13,313 bases of DNA, from positions 1 through 13,313 of the forward strand of contig URAG01000062.1 of assembly GCA_900545755.1 (NCBI GenBank), in the 5' to 3' direction. This stretch comes from an uncultured Cloacibacillus sp. Its GTDB lineage: Bacteria; Synergistota; Synergistia; Synergistales; Synergistaceae. The position numbers were made by a program, and so were the translations under genes. Below are positions 12,891 through 13,313 of this stretch, one piece after another. Under the pieces are notes generated by a model, which was given only the letters and a program-made list of their open reading frames with translations, was not told the origin of the DNA and ran no database searches. Position 1 is the stretch's first letter. Each line of letters begins with the position of its first letter.

Positions 12891-13313
12891 ATGGAAAATT
12901 CCGGGCATCCGGCGGACGGGCTTAAGTGGAAACATTTATATAAGAGAGCCGAGGTTATATTCTTCTCCGAGTGGCGCACATTCGTCACGTCGCTGATTGC
13001 CATAACAGTTTATTCGGTGGGCGTCGCCGCCTTCACTCTGCCCTACCGTTTCGCCGACCAGGGGGTCACGGGCGTCTCCGTGCTCGTGAAGTACGCCTTC
13101 GGGATAAACCCCGCCTACACGCTGCTCGCGCTCAACGTCATGATGCTTGCGTGGGGCGCGCGGACGCTGAACCGGCGCTTTCTTATCTGGACGGTGTTCA
13201 ACGCCTTCTTCCTTTCGTTCGCGCTCGACTTCATGCAGACGATTCAGTTCCCGATTATTGAGGACAGGTTCCTCGTCGCTGTCGTAGGCAGCGCGATAAA
13301 GGGCTTCGGCGCG
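12891..13313 (+). CDS. YitT-family (DUF161) membrane protein, N-terminal part
   Basis: This is an open frame of 141 codons running off the right edge. GGGAG lies about 9 nt before the ATG. After a polar N-terminus of about 30 residues come membrane segments at roughly 31-50, 74-91 and 97-115. The block FTLPYRFADQGVTGVSVLVKY with FGINPAY matches the YitT N-terminal region, where a LP-x-x-A-x-GG/QG-TG-S motif is followed by a short loop and FGI. YitT proteins are polytopic inner-membrane proteins, often with a C-terminal DUF2179 domain (outside the window here if present). Their transport role is unproven. The QG in place of GG in the motif is a minor departure. Confidence 0.85.
   Translation, partial: MENSGHPADGLKWKHLYKRAEVIFFSEWRTFVTSLIAITVYSVGVAAFTLPYRFADQGVTGVSVLVKYAFGINPAYTLLALNVMMLAWGARTLNRRFLIWTVFNAFFLSFALDFMQTIQFPIIEDRFLVAVVGSAIKGFGA

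Overview
The window is GC-rich and densely coded. It suggests a diderm, probably anaerobic bacterium, most likely a member of the Synergistota. That placement is an inference from three things: a patatin fused to an Omp85-type outer-membrane barrel, which requires an outer membrane; the combination of argH, a YprB-like exonuclease and a YitT-type membrane protein; and the general protein and codon style. No rRNA or marker gene is present to prove it.

Positions 1-3865 hold the 3' half of a type I-E CRISPR-Cas locus on the + strand. It contains the end of cas7e, then cas5e, cas6e, cas1 and a cas2 fused to a DEDDh (DnaQ-like) exonuclease, all overlapping or nearly touching. A 43-nt leader follows, then eight 29-nt repeats with seven 32-nt spacers. 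The first four repeats are identical and the distal ones are decayed. Effector genes expected upstream (cas3, cas8e, cse2) lie outside the window. Genes here cover the Cascade backbone (Cas7, Cas5), crRNA processing (Cas6e) and spacer acquisition (Cas1, Cas2-exonuclease).

Positions 3866-4241 contain no credible gene. They hold an AT-rich stretch, an imperfect inverted repeat of about 170 bp that resembles a decayed miniature element, and a strong terminator-like hairpin.

Positions 4242-9786 are on the - strand. argH (argininosuccinate lyase) has its own extended -10 promoter. Upstream of it is a three-gene operon transcribed as cls-type phospholipase D / cardiolipin synthase, then a membrane-anchored YkuE/YaeI-like metallophosphoesterase, then a YprB-like RNase H-fold exonuclease with a helical-repeat tail. 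These three genes touch or overlap.

Positions 9787-12210 hold a divergent promoter region and a patatin-POTRA-barrel protein (PlpD/type Vd-like) on the + strand. Two phospholipid-active enzymes, cardiolipin synthase and patatin phospholipase, therefore share one regulatory region. A bidirectional terminator separates the patatin from a convergent 144-residue protein of unknown function (12291-12725, - strand). That gene is divergent from a YitT-family membrane protein cut by the window end (12891 onward).

A recurring trait is promoters of the extended -10 type (TGnTATAAT or TGnTAAAAT) with no recognisable -35. The most unusual items are the Cas2-DEDDh fusion with a very short, dyad-filled leader, the mini-ORF before cas6e, the decaying array, and the inverted-repeat element beyond it.
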